The notes beneath the pieces were generated by a model that was not told the origin of the DNA, searched no databases, and saw only the letters and a list, made by a program, of their open reading frames with translations. From Strobilurus pachycystidiatus (lineage: Eukaryota > Basidiomycota > Agaricomycetes > Agaricales > Physalacriaceae), in assembly GCA_019915135.1 (NCBI GenBank), contig JAHLMK010000010.1:1727577-1791576 (forward strand): DNA of 64,000 bases. Reading direction: 5' to 3'. The stretch's first letter is position 1; each line of letters begins with the position of its first letter. Positions 1-10,000 of the stretch are shown here, one piece after another. The translations under genes were made by a program, and so were the position numbers.

Positions 1-72
1 TGCCCTTCGGGAAGTTGCCGTGTCTCAAATTGGTAGGTTCATTGTACAGTCGGGCAGTGCGAAGGCAAACCG

Positions 73-1535
73 ATGCGGCCAAACATTCCTAAATTGGCAT
101 CCGTTGATATCCCGACACGTATAAAGGAGGTCCAGGATGACATGCAGCTCTCTACACTTACTCACTGCTTGCCCACTATGCCTACCTTACACACATCCGA
201 TTCTACAAGCATCGATTGTGCCGACGCTTTCCCAATTGATCTTGCTAGAGATCATTATGTTGCCCTGGCTGCCGGTATCCAATTCTGGCGGGATGGAGTG
301 ACAGACCTCTCCATACTCAAATCTCCCACCAAAGATGGTGAATTCAAACAAATGGCATGTGTCTCTTCTTGCGCAAAGACTGTCAAGTGGAGTGACGGAC
401 CTGTCCCTGTGCAGAACGGTTTGACCGTCTATCAGAATGAACAGCGCAATGCAGCTATCCTGAAGGTTCGCCATAATTCAATGTTTCACAAACAATCTCC
501 ATGACACATTATGCATAGATCTCAAACTATCTCACGGGGTTGTGTAGCAGTCTAGAGGGAGTGGCTCAGACACAATCACAATCCCTTGTCACCAAAATAA
601 TTGAGCCGTGTTTGTATGTGTAGCATTCATTTGTACGTGGTCATGGTTTGCTGAACTACTGTATTACTCCTAGGATAAACAGCAATTTTGCCATTGAACT
701 CAATAATGAGGAATGGAAATATGTGGCTGTTGAGTACCACAGTGCAATTGTGCCAATTTATGATATCCACACAGCTGTTGGTGTGTTCTGCATAAATTCT
801 GTAGTATTGAATTACCTTCTAACATTTGAATTTCAGGCTACATACTTGCTCTGCTTCCGACCGACAAGACACTGTTTTCTCAAGAACCAAAGTCTGCATT
901 CATCAAGCTGCTTATCTATCGTGACCTTTCCTCACTAATCAGCACTCTCATTCGCAAGAAGTCTCCATATTTGGTCAACTTGATGTGGTGCAGGGACACT
1001 TCGGATCACCGTGTTGCCCTAGGATCAACAATTCCTGAAGGCCAGGAAACACAACAAATCAAATGGGCTATCTCACAGAAACGGGCAGAAATCATGCGCA
1101 CCCATTTTCACACTGTCCAAAACTCCGCCCCTGCTGTTGATATTTTGAAGAGACAGACATGGGGATTTTGTGCAGAAACATACCCATTCTCAGTGTATGT
1201 AACCTTCAGTGTCACCTTATCTTCCACTCATTATGAATGTTAGCTTTGCCACAACAATGCATAATGGAGACAGCATGTACACTCTCTCCATCATGGCAGG
1301 TGAAAAGAACAAGATGTCCCAGGATGCCTTGGTCTCACTGCTGTACTCATCTGAAGTGGTCAAAGAGGTTCTCAAGTACTTGAGTGATCACAAAACCCGG
1401 CAGGCAATGGCAATGTGCATGAATTGCCTTGCACTTTCAAACTCAGTGACAGATCAAATGAAAGATGTTGTAGTCAAACGGATAGATGCACGTTCATTAC
1501 TTCGATTGTCTGAGGAGTTGCCAGAGTCTGGATAG
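73..1535 (+). CDS. Unidentified multi-exon protein, deaminase-like residue pattern, possibly 5'-incomplete
   Basis: Five exons join in frame with GT..AG introns of about 53-66 nt: 73-465, 519-607, 674-780, 837-1194 and 1244-1535 (412 aa from the ATG at 73). The reading frame is closed just upstream of 73 by a TAG at 34-36, but that triplet could lie in an intron, so the gene may extend left of the window. I do not recognise the family. Near the C-terminus are W-G-F-C-A-E-T-Y-P (C308, E310) and C374-M-N-C377. A [HC]-x-E motif followed by C-x-x-C is the zinc-site arrangement of nucleic-acid and nucleotide deaminases, but the spacing of about 66 residues is longer than usual and no fold can be checked here. 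The region between is helix-like and rich in Leu, Lys and Glu. No signal peptide or membrane span is apparent. It lies outside the repeats and is the innermost gene. The exon chain is well supported; the function is a guess. Confidence 0.62.
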
Positions 1536-2762
1536 AAGATACACATATATTGCAATATCTGTGCAATGAATACTTGACCCACATATTAGTCTATGTTAGC
1601 ATCTGTTTTATTACCTTTATTTAATTGGTGGCATAGTGAGAGGCATTGGCCTGTTGTCAGGAATCAATTTACATATCAGTATGGACTTTTTGGACTCAAC
1701 TCCGTGTTATGACCTGATCCTGCTGTGACAAGGACTTGGGCATGTTAGTACGCTTCTGTGTTCTAACCGTGACTTTTCCGCAGGTAATTCGCATACCATC
1801 AAAGTGTGCTTGACTGGTTGCCATCATGACCCAAGTGCGCAACAGGTGCCTTGCCAAACAAGAGCAGGAGTGTCATGACTCGATCGTGGACCTGTCACAA
1901 GATTGCGCCCAGGCGGAGTACGCCACGCAGGGGGAGGACTCCTTGTAAACAACTGGTCATTCCATTACGGGGATTGCCAGTAACATCAATCAAACCCTTA
2001 ATCATCCCGCCGCATCTGAATGGCTGATTCAATGTTGTGCCCGTCGGCCGCCCTTCTCGCATACCCCCGCCACTCCGCACAATGACACGCCATTCTGTCG
2101 AGAAATGACTCGGTAACTGTTATCTTGAAATCAGTCCCACATGGCGCAAACGGTGGCCCGCCCCATCCCGCCTTATCCCGCTCATTGTCCAATCGGCTAC
2201 GTCCAATCTGGCGCGCATCTCCCACTTTATTGGAAGTGTCATGCGCTACCGCAGCATATCATTCCTGACGCATTGGGAGCGCTCCCGACGGACTCTTTGA
2301 GAAGGGAACTACCTGTTATGGGATTTGCGTATAAATACAAGCGCCCTTTGTAGTAGATACTCAGACTTTGTCCTTATCAAGTTTTTGTCCGCAATCTCTT
2401 GTCGGATACTCTGATTCCCTCTGAGCAAGGACTCTCCCATGTCTCCCCTTGGCAATTCCGATATTGCCTCTCACCTCTCAGAACAAGAGTACACATGCGC
2501 CACAACTCGGACCGGGTCCGATATACCATGCAACACTTGGAGACGGGGTCTCCAGTGTGTCCCTTCCATTGGCAATATGGAAGAACAATTGCCGTGGGTA
2601 TCCACGACTCACTTCGAGCGGTCGCTTAAGCATGCTCCAAAGATATGTGTGTTGTGCCCTCAGGAAAGCCATGGTTGGGGTGTTGTTATGATCTTGGCCC
2701 GGAGGTCCGACGGGCACGAGGCCCTGTCGCACTTCTGGTTTCTGAGATGCCGTTTGGAACCC
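1536..2762. other. Gene-free stretch before block S
   Basis: I see no open chain of exons on either strand. Short overlapping frames between 2399 and 2890 lie on both strands with no family character. A TATA-like word (tataaatac) lies at about 2331-2339, followed by a pyrimidine-rich stretch, which could be a promoter or part of an old LTR. No LTR ends, primer-binding site or pol-like protein was seen. Confidence 0.4.
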
Positions 2763-2777
2763 CTTATATTCTCTCGA

Positions 2778-2800
2778 GAAGCCAATGCATCATTGGCTTC
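2778..2800. other. Hairpin at the left border of block S
   Basis: Perfect 9-bp arms gaagccaat / attggcttc (2778-2786 and 2792-2800) with a 5-nt loop, starting 15 bp inside the duplicated block. The same hairpin is at 45222-45244, 15 bp from the junction with satellite array 2. An inverted repeat this close to the breakpoint may have helped form it. Confidence 0.7.
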
Positions 2801-5336
2801 ATAGGAGGGAAGAAGCGTTCTGGCACGAGCAAGCAATGGGCGGGGTCACGTGACCGTTTGGATTCCGGAGGTCCGAGGTCGGATTGACCTTTCGGAACAA
2901 CCCGATCATCTATATATGAGTTGGGTCTATGGCTATTGTACCACCAAGTCGTGAGGTCCGAGCGGGGGATAGGGTGGGGTGAGGTGGGCGGGCGGGCGCC
3001 AAATTGTTCGGAAAATGTGCGCACCGGTCGGGATGACATCTTTCATCAGCGGACCGGACCCTTTCCGGGCTTGCACGGCCCTCTGGAACGCTCCCGGATG
3101 CGCCGATAAATGCGCCACACTGTAAATACCAACTGCCACACACGACGAGGGCGCAGAGCGTCAAGCGGGCTGTGTTCCAACGTCGAGCGGACCTTGTGGG
3201 ACATTGATCCATCGCCGGATCAGTCCCCGAGGCCGTCCCTGACCGTGCCAGTCCCCATCAGTGCCTAAAATGACCCTGAATCCGGTGCCGGCGCCTCCCA
3301 TTAGAAAGTGGCGATGGCTAGTGTTCAAATGGCGATGTCCAAACCTCTATGTATATTGTCCCGTCAATTTCCGTCCCTTATGGTGTCTTCCCGGTCGCTG
3401 GTTGTGAGTGCCAATAGCCCGCATCATGGTTGTCAGTGTACCATCACCGTCTACCCGAGCTGGCAGTGCACCCAGGCCGTCGACTGCATCGCGTACGGTA
3501 TTTACTGCTCACTCATAGGTCTGGGCACCTTGCCCTGCCAACGCAAACACTACACTTACCGGCTGTAGTTGGCGATAATTGCGCCACACTTCAGTATCTA
3601 ATCGATGGCTCCATGCTGACACCCGACAGTGCCCAGAGAGAATAAATTCACATTTGAGCTACATAAAACATAAAACTCGTGTCCCCTCCCCGTGTTGAGT
3701 CCGCGCTCGATGGGTACAGGATGGGTGGAGGCATGATCTCGGGTGTGGGTGGGGCACTCAATGCGTTGTAAACGGCCAAAGGCGTCTGCGGACCAACGCG
3801 TCCCGGCTCCAGTACCATCCACACCGTGTTGCTTCAAGCCGTACGAGCCTCCCCGTGCTCAGAAGCACAGGGCGCATTCGCATTGCATGTCCACGGGTGT
3901 GGGGATGATCCTGGGCGGGACTGGCGGTGCGACAGGCGTGTGACGCGATGGGTGAGCGCACGGACGACGGGCGGACGGTGAAGCTGGCTCGGCGCTCGCG
4001 GATAAGCGGTTGTCGTGCCGATGCGGTGGAGAGGCGGGAGAACGAGGTTATTTGAACCGCACACCAAGACCGGCTTCCGTGAAGCAGGTTGATTGAGGAG
4101 CCGTGAGATCTGAATCTTCGTACAGATATCAGCAAATAGAAAAATGACACTGGCGCATTCACGCACCTGGCAGATATGCTGCCTCCGGACACGCATATCA
4201 TTCATCCACGGCGGAGTGCCGCCATCCAACCTTCACCCAGACCATGCACAAGGTAGCCCTACTGCCTACCGGCGTCGTTGAGCGGGATGGGAGTGTCTGC
4301 CGGTCCTGTTTGCCGTCCCGTTGCAGACGTCGTCAAGGAGACGCGCTGCTGCATGTTGCGGTGCGAGCAGCGTGTGGAAAGGGCGCAAGACGAGGCAAGG
4401 GAGGTCGTCCGGAAGTCGTTGAGTGGTCGTCCTAGTGCACCGTGGTTGGATGGCGCAGGGGTGGTGGGCGTTGGTGGGAGATGTTGCTCGATCGCCGACC
4501 TGCCTCCGGCCTTCGGCATTGCCCGGACATTTCCCAAGAAACGGAACGTCCGGCATTCGCCGAGCGTCACCGATCGCGAGGCAGGCACAACGTCGGCGGG
4601 ATGTGCGTGCGCCCTCGAGATATGGCGCCCGGCGGCTCAAGCTCATGCATGGCGTGCAAAGTTAATAGAATATATTTATAATGCGTATCTAATATCTATT
4701 GGTAAATATGGGGAGCAAAGAAGAGTATGGTGCAAATGTGAGTGATGTTGTGGTGGTGGTAGGAGGGATGGTGGCGACATGGCAGCTATCAGACGTCGTT
4801 GATGTTCGTAGAGGGCGCTGCTGAAGAAAAGGCGGGAATTTTAGGATCAGTGGCATTCAGCCAACATGCAACAACGACGCACCAAAAGTGTGGGAGCGTG
4901 CTACGCGCTGTGCGCCTTCAGACACCCCCAGCTCCTCACACCAGCCTCTCTCAACACCCTGTATGCAATCCCGTCGATGTCCGAGGTGAAACTCGACGAG
5001 GCGCCGCACCGTCCGTCATCGTTGGGTGGGATCCGGCTGCCGGTGCAAGCGATGCCGCCGCGGTGCTCATACCAGCGCCTCGTGCTCCTCGTCGTACCTT
5101 CGCTAACCCTCTCACTCCACATCCCGACGAGATCCGGCGTCTAATTCTGCCGTCGTCCGCGCTCGCCGTCGTCGTTGGGCGGGAGCTGGTGACCAGCACG
5201 CACAGCATGGGCGCGGTCTTGCAGCGAGCAAAGCGTCGGGCTTGGGTACGGCTGGGACTGGGGTTGCGATCCGGCTGCGGTTGAGTGTGCTGTCGTCCGT
5301 GGGTGCGTTGGGTGCGTTGGGCATGGAGCTGGTAGC

Positions 5337-5385
5337 GGATCAAGAGCGTAAGCACTGCCACCTAGCCGTGCTTGGCTCTTGATCC
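5337..5385. other. Long imperfect hairpin in block S
   Basis: Outer 11-bp arms ggatcaagagc (5337-5347) and gctcttgatcc (5375-5385) pair perfectly. Inside them aagcac (5350-5355) pairs with gtgctt (5368-5373). It is followed at once by the interstitial telomere word at 5391-5400. It could be a cruciform or a structured transcript; no tRNA-like or known RNA fold was recognised. The copy at +42444 is unchanged. Confidence 0.65.
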
Positions 5386-5390
5386 CGATC

Positions 5391-5400
5391 AGGGTTAGGG
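5391..5400 (+). repeat. Interstitial telomere word in block S
   Basis: agggttaggg, the same strand sense as the terminal telomere. It is short enough to be chance in isolation, but it sits between two hairpins (5337-5385 and 5427-5450) in a subtelomeric block, and the satellite next door also holds telomere-like words. Confidence 0.5.
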
Positions 5401-5426
5401 CTGTGCCTCGGCACTTGAGCTCTTAC

Positions 5427-5450
5427 CACGACTTGCTTGTGCAAGTCGTG
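5427..5450. other. Perfect 10-bp hairpin in block S
   Basis: cacgacttgc (5427-5436), loop ttgt, gcaagtcgtg (5441-5450). The arms match fully. No T-run follows, so it does not resemble an intrinsic terminator. Confidence 0.7.
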
Positions 5451-5524
5451 CGTCTATCCACCGGATACTCGCCGCCGCCGCCCGCGCTGCTGCTCGAACC
5501 ATGCGCATCCGCCTGCGCGGGACT

Positions 5525-5540
5525 CGTTTCCATGGAAACG
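5525..5540. other. 16-bp perfect palindrome in block S
   Basis: cgtttccatggaaacg is self-complementary with no loop. A site for a dimeric DNA-binding protein is one possibility; nothing in the sequence names the protein. Confidence 0.6.
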
Positions 5541-5751
5541 AATCCCAACACGGACGCGTAAGCCCCACCAACGTGGGCAGCTCGCAACCCAAGCCGGTCT
5601 TGGGACCGCAGGACGACGACGACGCCCTCCACGGGCTAATGGACCACTGCGCCGACGCTGGAGCCATGCCCCGCCGCACTGGTGGAAGGGAGCGTGCGGG
5701 GCCGTCGGTTTGAGCTGGGCGAGCCGCCTGGAGGCGGGCGTCCATGGCAAG

Positions 5752-5833
5752 GTACGTGTTTTTTTTTTCTTTCTGCTTGGATACGCCAGTCTAGCACTGG
5801 CGTATCCGTTTTCTATCATTAATTCATCCGTAG
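5752..5833 (+). other. Intron-like module 1 with a 12-bp hairpin
   Basis: An 82-nt stretch begins gtacgt after atggcaag and ends ccgtag before atccagatctac. Its centre is a perfect hairpin, ggatacgccagt (5779-5790), 5-nt loop, actggcgtatcc (5796-5807). Modules 2 to 4 share the intron-like borders and the downstream agatct word, and module 4 also shares the hairpin. The flanking exon-like sequence has only short frames, so this may be an intron of a non-coding transcript or a decayed repeat. Confidence 0.5.
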
Positions 5834-6234
5834 ATCCAGATCTACGTGTCGAATAAGCCCTCCAATGAGGCACCCGTTTCGTACCAGATTCACGCGGGCG
5901 TCTCTGCGCCGCCACCCACGCCAACACGGCTGCATGGCACGACCACCCACCATCTCCCTCCCTCCTTTCGTCACCACCACCGCCCTTTTGCCATCACCAC
6001 CACCGCCCTTCTGAACCCCGCCACCGTTTTCAATCGCCCCCACGCCATCTCTATCTCACCACTAAAGTCCCCGATCCGCACTGTTCGTTGAAGGGTATGT
6101 GGTTCGCTCAATCGAGCGTTCCGCGCCCTCAACGAAAGCAAAGGGTCTCTTTCCCCGCCACCCGCATATCTCTTCAATGATGCCGCCCGCCCCGTCGAAG
6201 CTCATTCGGGATCGGCGGCTAGGATTATGGCAAG

Positions 6235-6315
6235 GTACGTGTTTCCAGTCATTTTCAGCTCGGTTAAGCCAGCCTTGTGCCAGCGTATCGATTTGCTATA
6301 TTGACACCTGCGTAG
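6235..6315 (+). other. Intron-like module 2
   Basis: It starts with gtacgtgttt after atggcaag, exactly as module 1, and ends gcgtag before atctagatctgg. The central inverted repeat is degenerate (gttaagccag ... gccagcgtat). The likeness to module 1 at both ends but not in the middle suggests an old internal duplication of about 480 bp. Confidence 0.45.
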
Positions 6316-6972
6316 ATCTAGATCTGGTAAGGTTTTGAAGAGCGCGGCAACGGTGCGATCTTGGGACCCTCGCGCTCCACCCGACCTTCATTGTGGGCTG
6401 GATGCGCACCAAGACACGTCAGATTCTACTCGACGGATTTCCTCGCGGCGCGACGGACTACATGACACGACGCCGTCTCATTGGCTTAGTTCGGTCAATG
6501 CTTCCCCGGCCGGCCACCCAGGACTTATTTACACAGCCGCAGGGCTCAATTACACAGCCGCAGCCCCCGGCACTGTCCGTCCCGCCCACGATCGTTGATT
6601 AGGTGCGCTTGTATCTCATTTCCACTTACAATATCCAACCAGCAGCATTTACAGGATTTTGATACCTGCTCCTCATCAACAGTTTGCCGCTGTCTCAGAA
6701 TACACCGCCCTCGCCGACTTGTTTCATTTCTCGGATTTTTTGGCGCCATGTATAGCCTACAAATTTCTCATTCCGCTGACACTCTCATTGGCACTATCTG
6801 CAGCGGTATTGAACGCTGCCTACGCGTCATGCCCGCACGCACGCACTAGCGCAGCAGTCATCTTCGCACAGTTGGCACTCTTCGGCGACGCGTAAGCCTC
6901 AACATCATGAGCGGTGTGAGCCAGTTCTGCCGGTCTTGGATCTGCAGGGCGGATTGATGACTCGACATGGAG

Positions 6973-7099
6973 GTAAGAATGTTTCGTTGACATTGCCGGG
7001 CTCGAGACGGCGCCCCTCCACGGTGTGTTTCTCTTCCTTTTTATTGGGTTACTGGGTGTGCGTTGGCGCGTCCTTTCACAATGCTACTATTTTCTATAG
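6973..7099 (+). other. Intron-like module 3
   Basis: It begins gtaaga after catggag and ends ctatag before acccagatctgcac. At 127 nt it is the longest of the set, and it lacks the gccag hairpin. It belongs with the others by its borders and the downstream agatct word only. Confidence 0.4.
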
Positions 7100-7340
7100 A
7101 CCCAGATCTGCACGAGATCTAAGGCCTTGCCGCTGTCTCCCGCCTTCTCGCTGGCTTCTGCTCAGGACACGTATCCATGGCAACATATACCGCTCTTAGG
7201 GCTGCAGCAGGATGACAAGGCCATGAACGTTCGGCGACCTGGCCTGGACAACATTTGCGACAACGATTCAACACCCCGCACCGCCGATGGATGGGAAATG
7301 GGCGGGGTCCATCGGCACTCCCAACTTGCGCCCGTTGCAG

Positions 7341-7415
7341 GTGTGGCTCTGTTTCTTGATCGTTGGATACGCCAGTCTCATCTGGCGTGTCTTTGCTATG
7401 CTGATCTCTCCGTAG
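7341..7415 (+). other. Intron-like module 4 with a gccag hairpin
   Basis: It begins gtgtgg after ttgcag and ends ccgtag before atctgtatttac. Its hairpin, gatacgccag (7366-7375) with ctggcgtgtc (7382-7391), matches the core of module 1 and keeps the pairing with one G:T pair. Confidence 0.45.
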
Positions 7416-7578
7416 ATCTGTATTTACGCGACGGGTAACCTCTTCAACAAGGCGCCCATCCAATTTCGCTCACATCGCCACCCTGACGCGATTCTCGCCA
7501 TCATTACTCGAGAGTCGTGTCGCTTCAACACTGATCACCTCCTCACGCCGTCATCCCGACTCCCCGTCTAACAGAACT

Positions 7579-7610
7579 GCATAGTTGATAAGGATGCTTA
7601 TCGACTATGC
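7579..7610. other. 14-bp hairpin in block S
   Basis: gcatagttgataag (7579-7592), loop gatg, cttatcgactatgc (7597-7610). Thirteen pairs are Watson-Crick and one is a G:T wobble. The next bases, ggttttgaagggtg, resemble words at about 6088 and 6330, which again points to internal repetition of the block. Confidence 0.65.
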
Positions 7611-8973
7611 GGTTTTGAAGGGTGGGCCACCCAACGGTTACGATGACCCTGGGCATCACTCGCCGGCGACGTAGGACGCTCCTCGGTCATGGCGCCTCGT
7701 GCACGGGCTGGATCCATTCAATTTGTGCACACTGTGGCGTCAACCGCGCTGCCCGTTTGAGGTGCGTTAACTGGCCTGTTTCCTTCGCATATGCCAGCTG
7801 TTTCACGGCACATTTGACGGTATGACTGGTTTCTTTGTGGACTGATGTCCCGCACCGGGTAAGCCTTCTCGTGACATCGGGTTGCCGGTGTGCTTTCTGT
7901 CGCTTCTTAGCAAAATGTACCGGGACGGACCACCTCTCCCGGACATGTGAAGTGGAGGAGTCAGTACCTTGGTAAGTCTCTTGACTGCTTCGGATGTGAA
8001 ACCCAGTATATCTCATGCAAGACCCATCAAGCACGTTGGATAAGGTCTCGGGAGATTTCTACCACTCTGATGTATTTTTTCGCTATGTAATCAACTGAAA
8101 TAACATGGTTAGTCTCACTCTTGGTAGTTCTAAGCACCACAACACATTTGGCACTGTTTGTGTAGTATATTGCATTGACTGAGTTCTTTGGCAATCATAG
8201 CAAGGAAACAGAGACAGTTTGATGGGTGTGTATGGTAAAAAATGGCTAAGGATGCACATGAGACCACATGCCAAGATGTGGATACAGCTGTGACATACTG
8301 TTGGCTTGATGTAAAGACCTTTGTAGGTTGTTTCTGTTCTCAATGAGATTAGGACGAAATGACTTGGTCAAAAGTGCCATAAGCAGCAGTTTGGCATTTC
8401 AAACATCTTTTGCGTAGCGTGCGGAGGTTGAGGAGTGGCGTCGGAGGTGCGTGACTTGTGTTCTGACTGCGGCGGGTCAATGATGGTGAACATCGGACAG
8501 TGCGCGGTATTGGGAATGACACGGCGAGGCGTGCGCTTTGACTGCGAAGACGTGAGAAGTGAAAACACAAAGCGCGCAGTTGAAGAGCGAAGACTCGGTC
8601 GGGTTGCGAATTCTCAGCTATGCGGACAAGTTGGTCAATGCGTTCAAGGCTATGTCTGTCGAGCGTTCGTTTACGAGGCAAGGACTTGAATCAAACAGTG
8701 CGAACAACTGCTTCTTGACTGAATCTTACTCGCTTTGACTCGGATGTGTGTTTGACTTGTATATGGAGGGTCAGTGGTATGTATGTTCAACGTGTGTTTA
8801 GGTCAGGCTAAGAAGGTTCGGAAGGCGTTGGGAGACTGTCTCAGAGAGGGAAAGGCGTTCTATCTTATCTTGAGAGGGTGACGGAACTTTCTTAGTGGGC
8901 GAAAAGACGTTCTCTCTGCATCGTAGCAAGAATGCGTTGAACTCAAGTCGGTTATACGGACAGACTCACTCGG

Positions 8974-9008
8974 TTAGAAGGTTAGGTTCGGGTTAGAAGG
9001 TTAGGGTT
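8974..9008 (+). other. Telomere-like word cluster, present in every complete satellite unit
   Basis: Reading 5'->3' the words are ttagaagg, ttagg, ttcggg, ttagaagg and ttaggg, so five telomere-like words lie within 35 bp in the same sense as the chromosome-end repeat. This example is in the first unit; the cluster recurs every 802 bp. One unit has a C-to-T change inside it (54641). A possible role is binding of telomere proteins or priming telomere addition. Confidence 0.75.
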
Positions 9009-9198
9009 CTCGGTGTTCTCGCTCGCGCAGCGAAGAGAACGTTTAAGAAAGGGCCCGCGCGCGGGGCCTCTGTCTCGGTGCGTATCGGAGACGCAACAAG
9101 ATATGTGACATTATTCTAAACTGGTCAATCGGTGCAATGAACAAGATCATTAAGGGAAGATATACTGTTCCGATGCATGCAAAACTTGCATTGTCATC

Positions 9199-10000
9199 TT
9201 TCAAACATCTTTTGCGTAGCGTGCGGAGGTTGAGGAGTGGCGTCGGAGGTGCGTGACTTGTGTTCTGACTGCGGCGGGTCAATGATGGTGAACATCGGAC
9301 AGTGCGCGGTATTGGGAATGACACGGCGAGGCGTGCGCTTTGACTGCGAAGACGTGAGAAGTGAAAACACAAAGCGCGCAGTTGAAGAGCGAAGACTCGG
9401 TCGGGTTGCGAATTCTCAGCTATGCGGACAAGTTGGTCAATGCGTTCAAGGCTATGTCTGTCGAGCGTTCGTTTACGAGGCAAGGACTTGAATCAAACAG
9501 TGCGAACAACTGCTTCTTGACTGAATCTTACTCGCTTTGACTCGGATGTGTGTTTGACTTGTATATGGAGGGTCAGTGGTATGTATGTTCAACGTGTGTT
9601 TAGGTCAGGCTAAGAAGGTTCGGAAGGCGTTGGGAGACTGTCTCAGAGAGGGAAAGGCGTTCTATCTTATCTTGAGAGGGTGACGGAACTTTCTTAGTGG
9701 GCGAAAAGACGTTCTCTCTGCATCGTAGCAAGAATGCGTTGAACTCAAGTCGGTTATACGGACAGACTCACTCGGTTAGAAGGTTAGGTTCGGGTTAGAA
9801 GGTTAGGGTTCTCGGTGTTCTCGCTCGCGCAGCGAAGAGAACGTTTAAGAAAGGGCCCGCGCGCGGGGCCTCTGTCTCGGTGCGTATCGGAGACGCAACA
9901 AGATATGTGACATTATTCTAAACTGGTCAATCGGTGCAATGAACAAGATCATTAAGGGAAGATATACTGTTCCGATGCATGCAAAACTTGCATTGTCATC
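9199..10000. repeat. Representative 802-bp satellite monomer with landmarks
   Basis: Landmarks in one unit: a telomere-like cluster (9776-9810); a hairpin gttctc ... gagaac (9817-9842) with an inner cgctcgc/gcg core; an alternating GC tract, cccgcgcgcggggcc (about 9857-9870), that is nearly palindromic and could adopt unusual DNA forms; and a small hairpin atgcaa-aac-ttgcat (about 9980-9994). These lie together in the last 230 bp, while the first 570 bp show no special structure. No tRNA, 5S rRNA or transposase signature is seen in the unit. Confidence 0.8.

Larger units (their letters stand above)
2763..8396. repeat. Subtelomeric block S, copy 1 (5.6 kb)
   Basis: This segment recurs at 45207-50840 with a constant offset of 42444 bp. 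Same-length frames recur throughout at that offset, so there are no net indels, and I found one base difference (A at 8136, G at 50580). It is GC-rich and has no convincing gene. Its many frames overlap on all strands, lack domains, and are open in both copies only because the copies are nearly identical. It does contain at least seven strong inverted repeats, four intron-like modules and one interstitial telomere word. It begins at a hairpin (2778-2800) and runs directly into the 802-bp satellite at 8397. Here its left side is unique DNA; in the second copy the left side is satellite. It behaves as a subtelomeric unit that travels with the satellite. Confidence 0.9.

Noticed and set aside
1870..2500. 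Possible solo LTR (TATA-like word at 2331, pyrimidine-rich follow-up)
   Set aside because: No TG...CA ends, target-site duplication, primer-binding site or retroelement protein could be found.
2910..7463. Many frames of 60-160 aa in block S, recurring at +42444
   Set aside because: They overlap on both strands in GC-rich DNA, have Arg/Pro/Ala-rich composition and no recognisable family. Recurrence follows from duplication.
9043..9483. 146-aa minus-strand and 84-aa plus-strand frames repeated in every satellite unit
   Set aside because: The frames overlap on opposite strands, have no domain or intron signals, and stay open only because the units are >99% identical. Copy-number conservation is not evidence of coding here.
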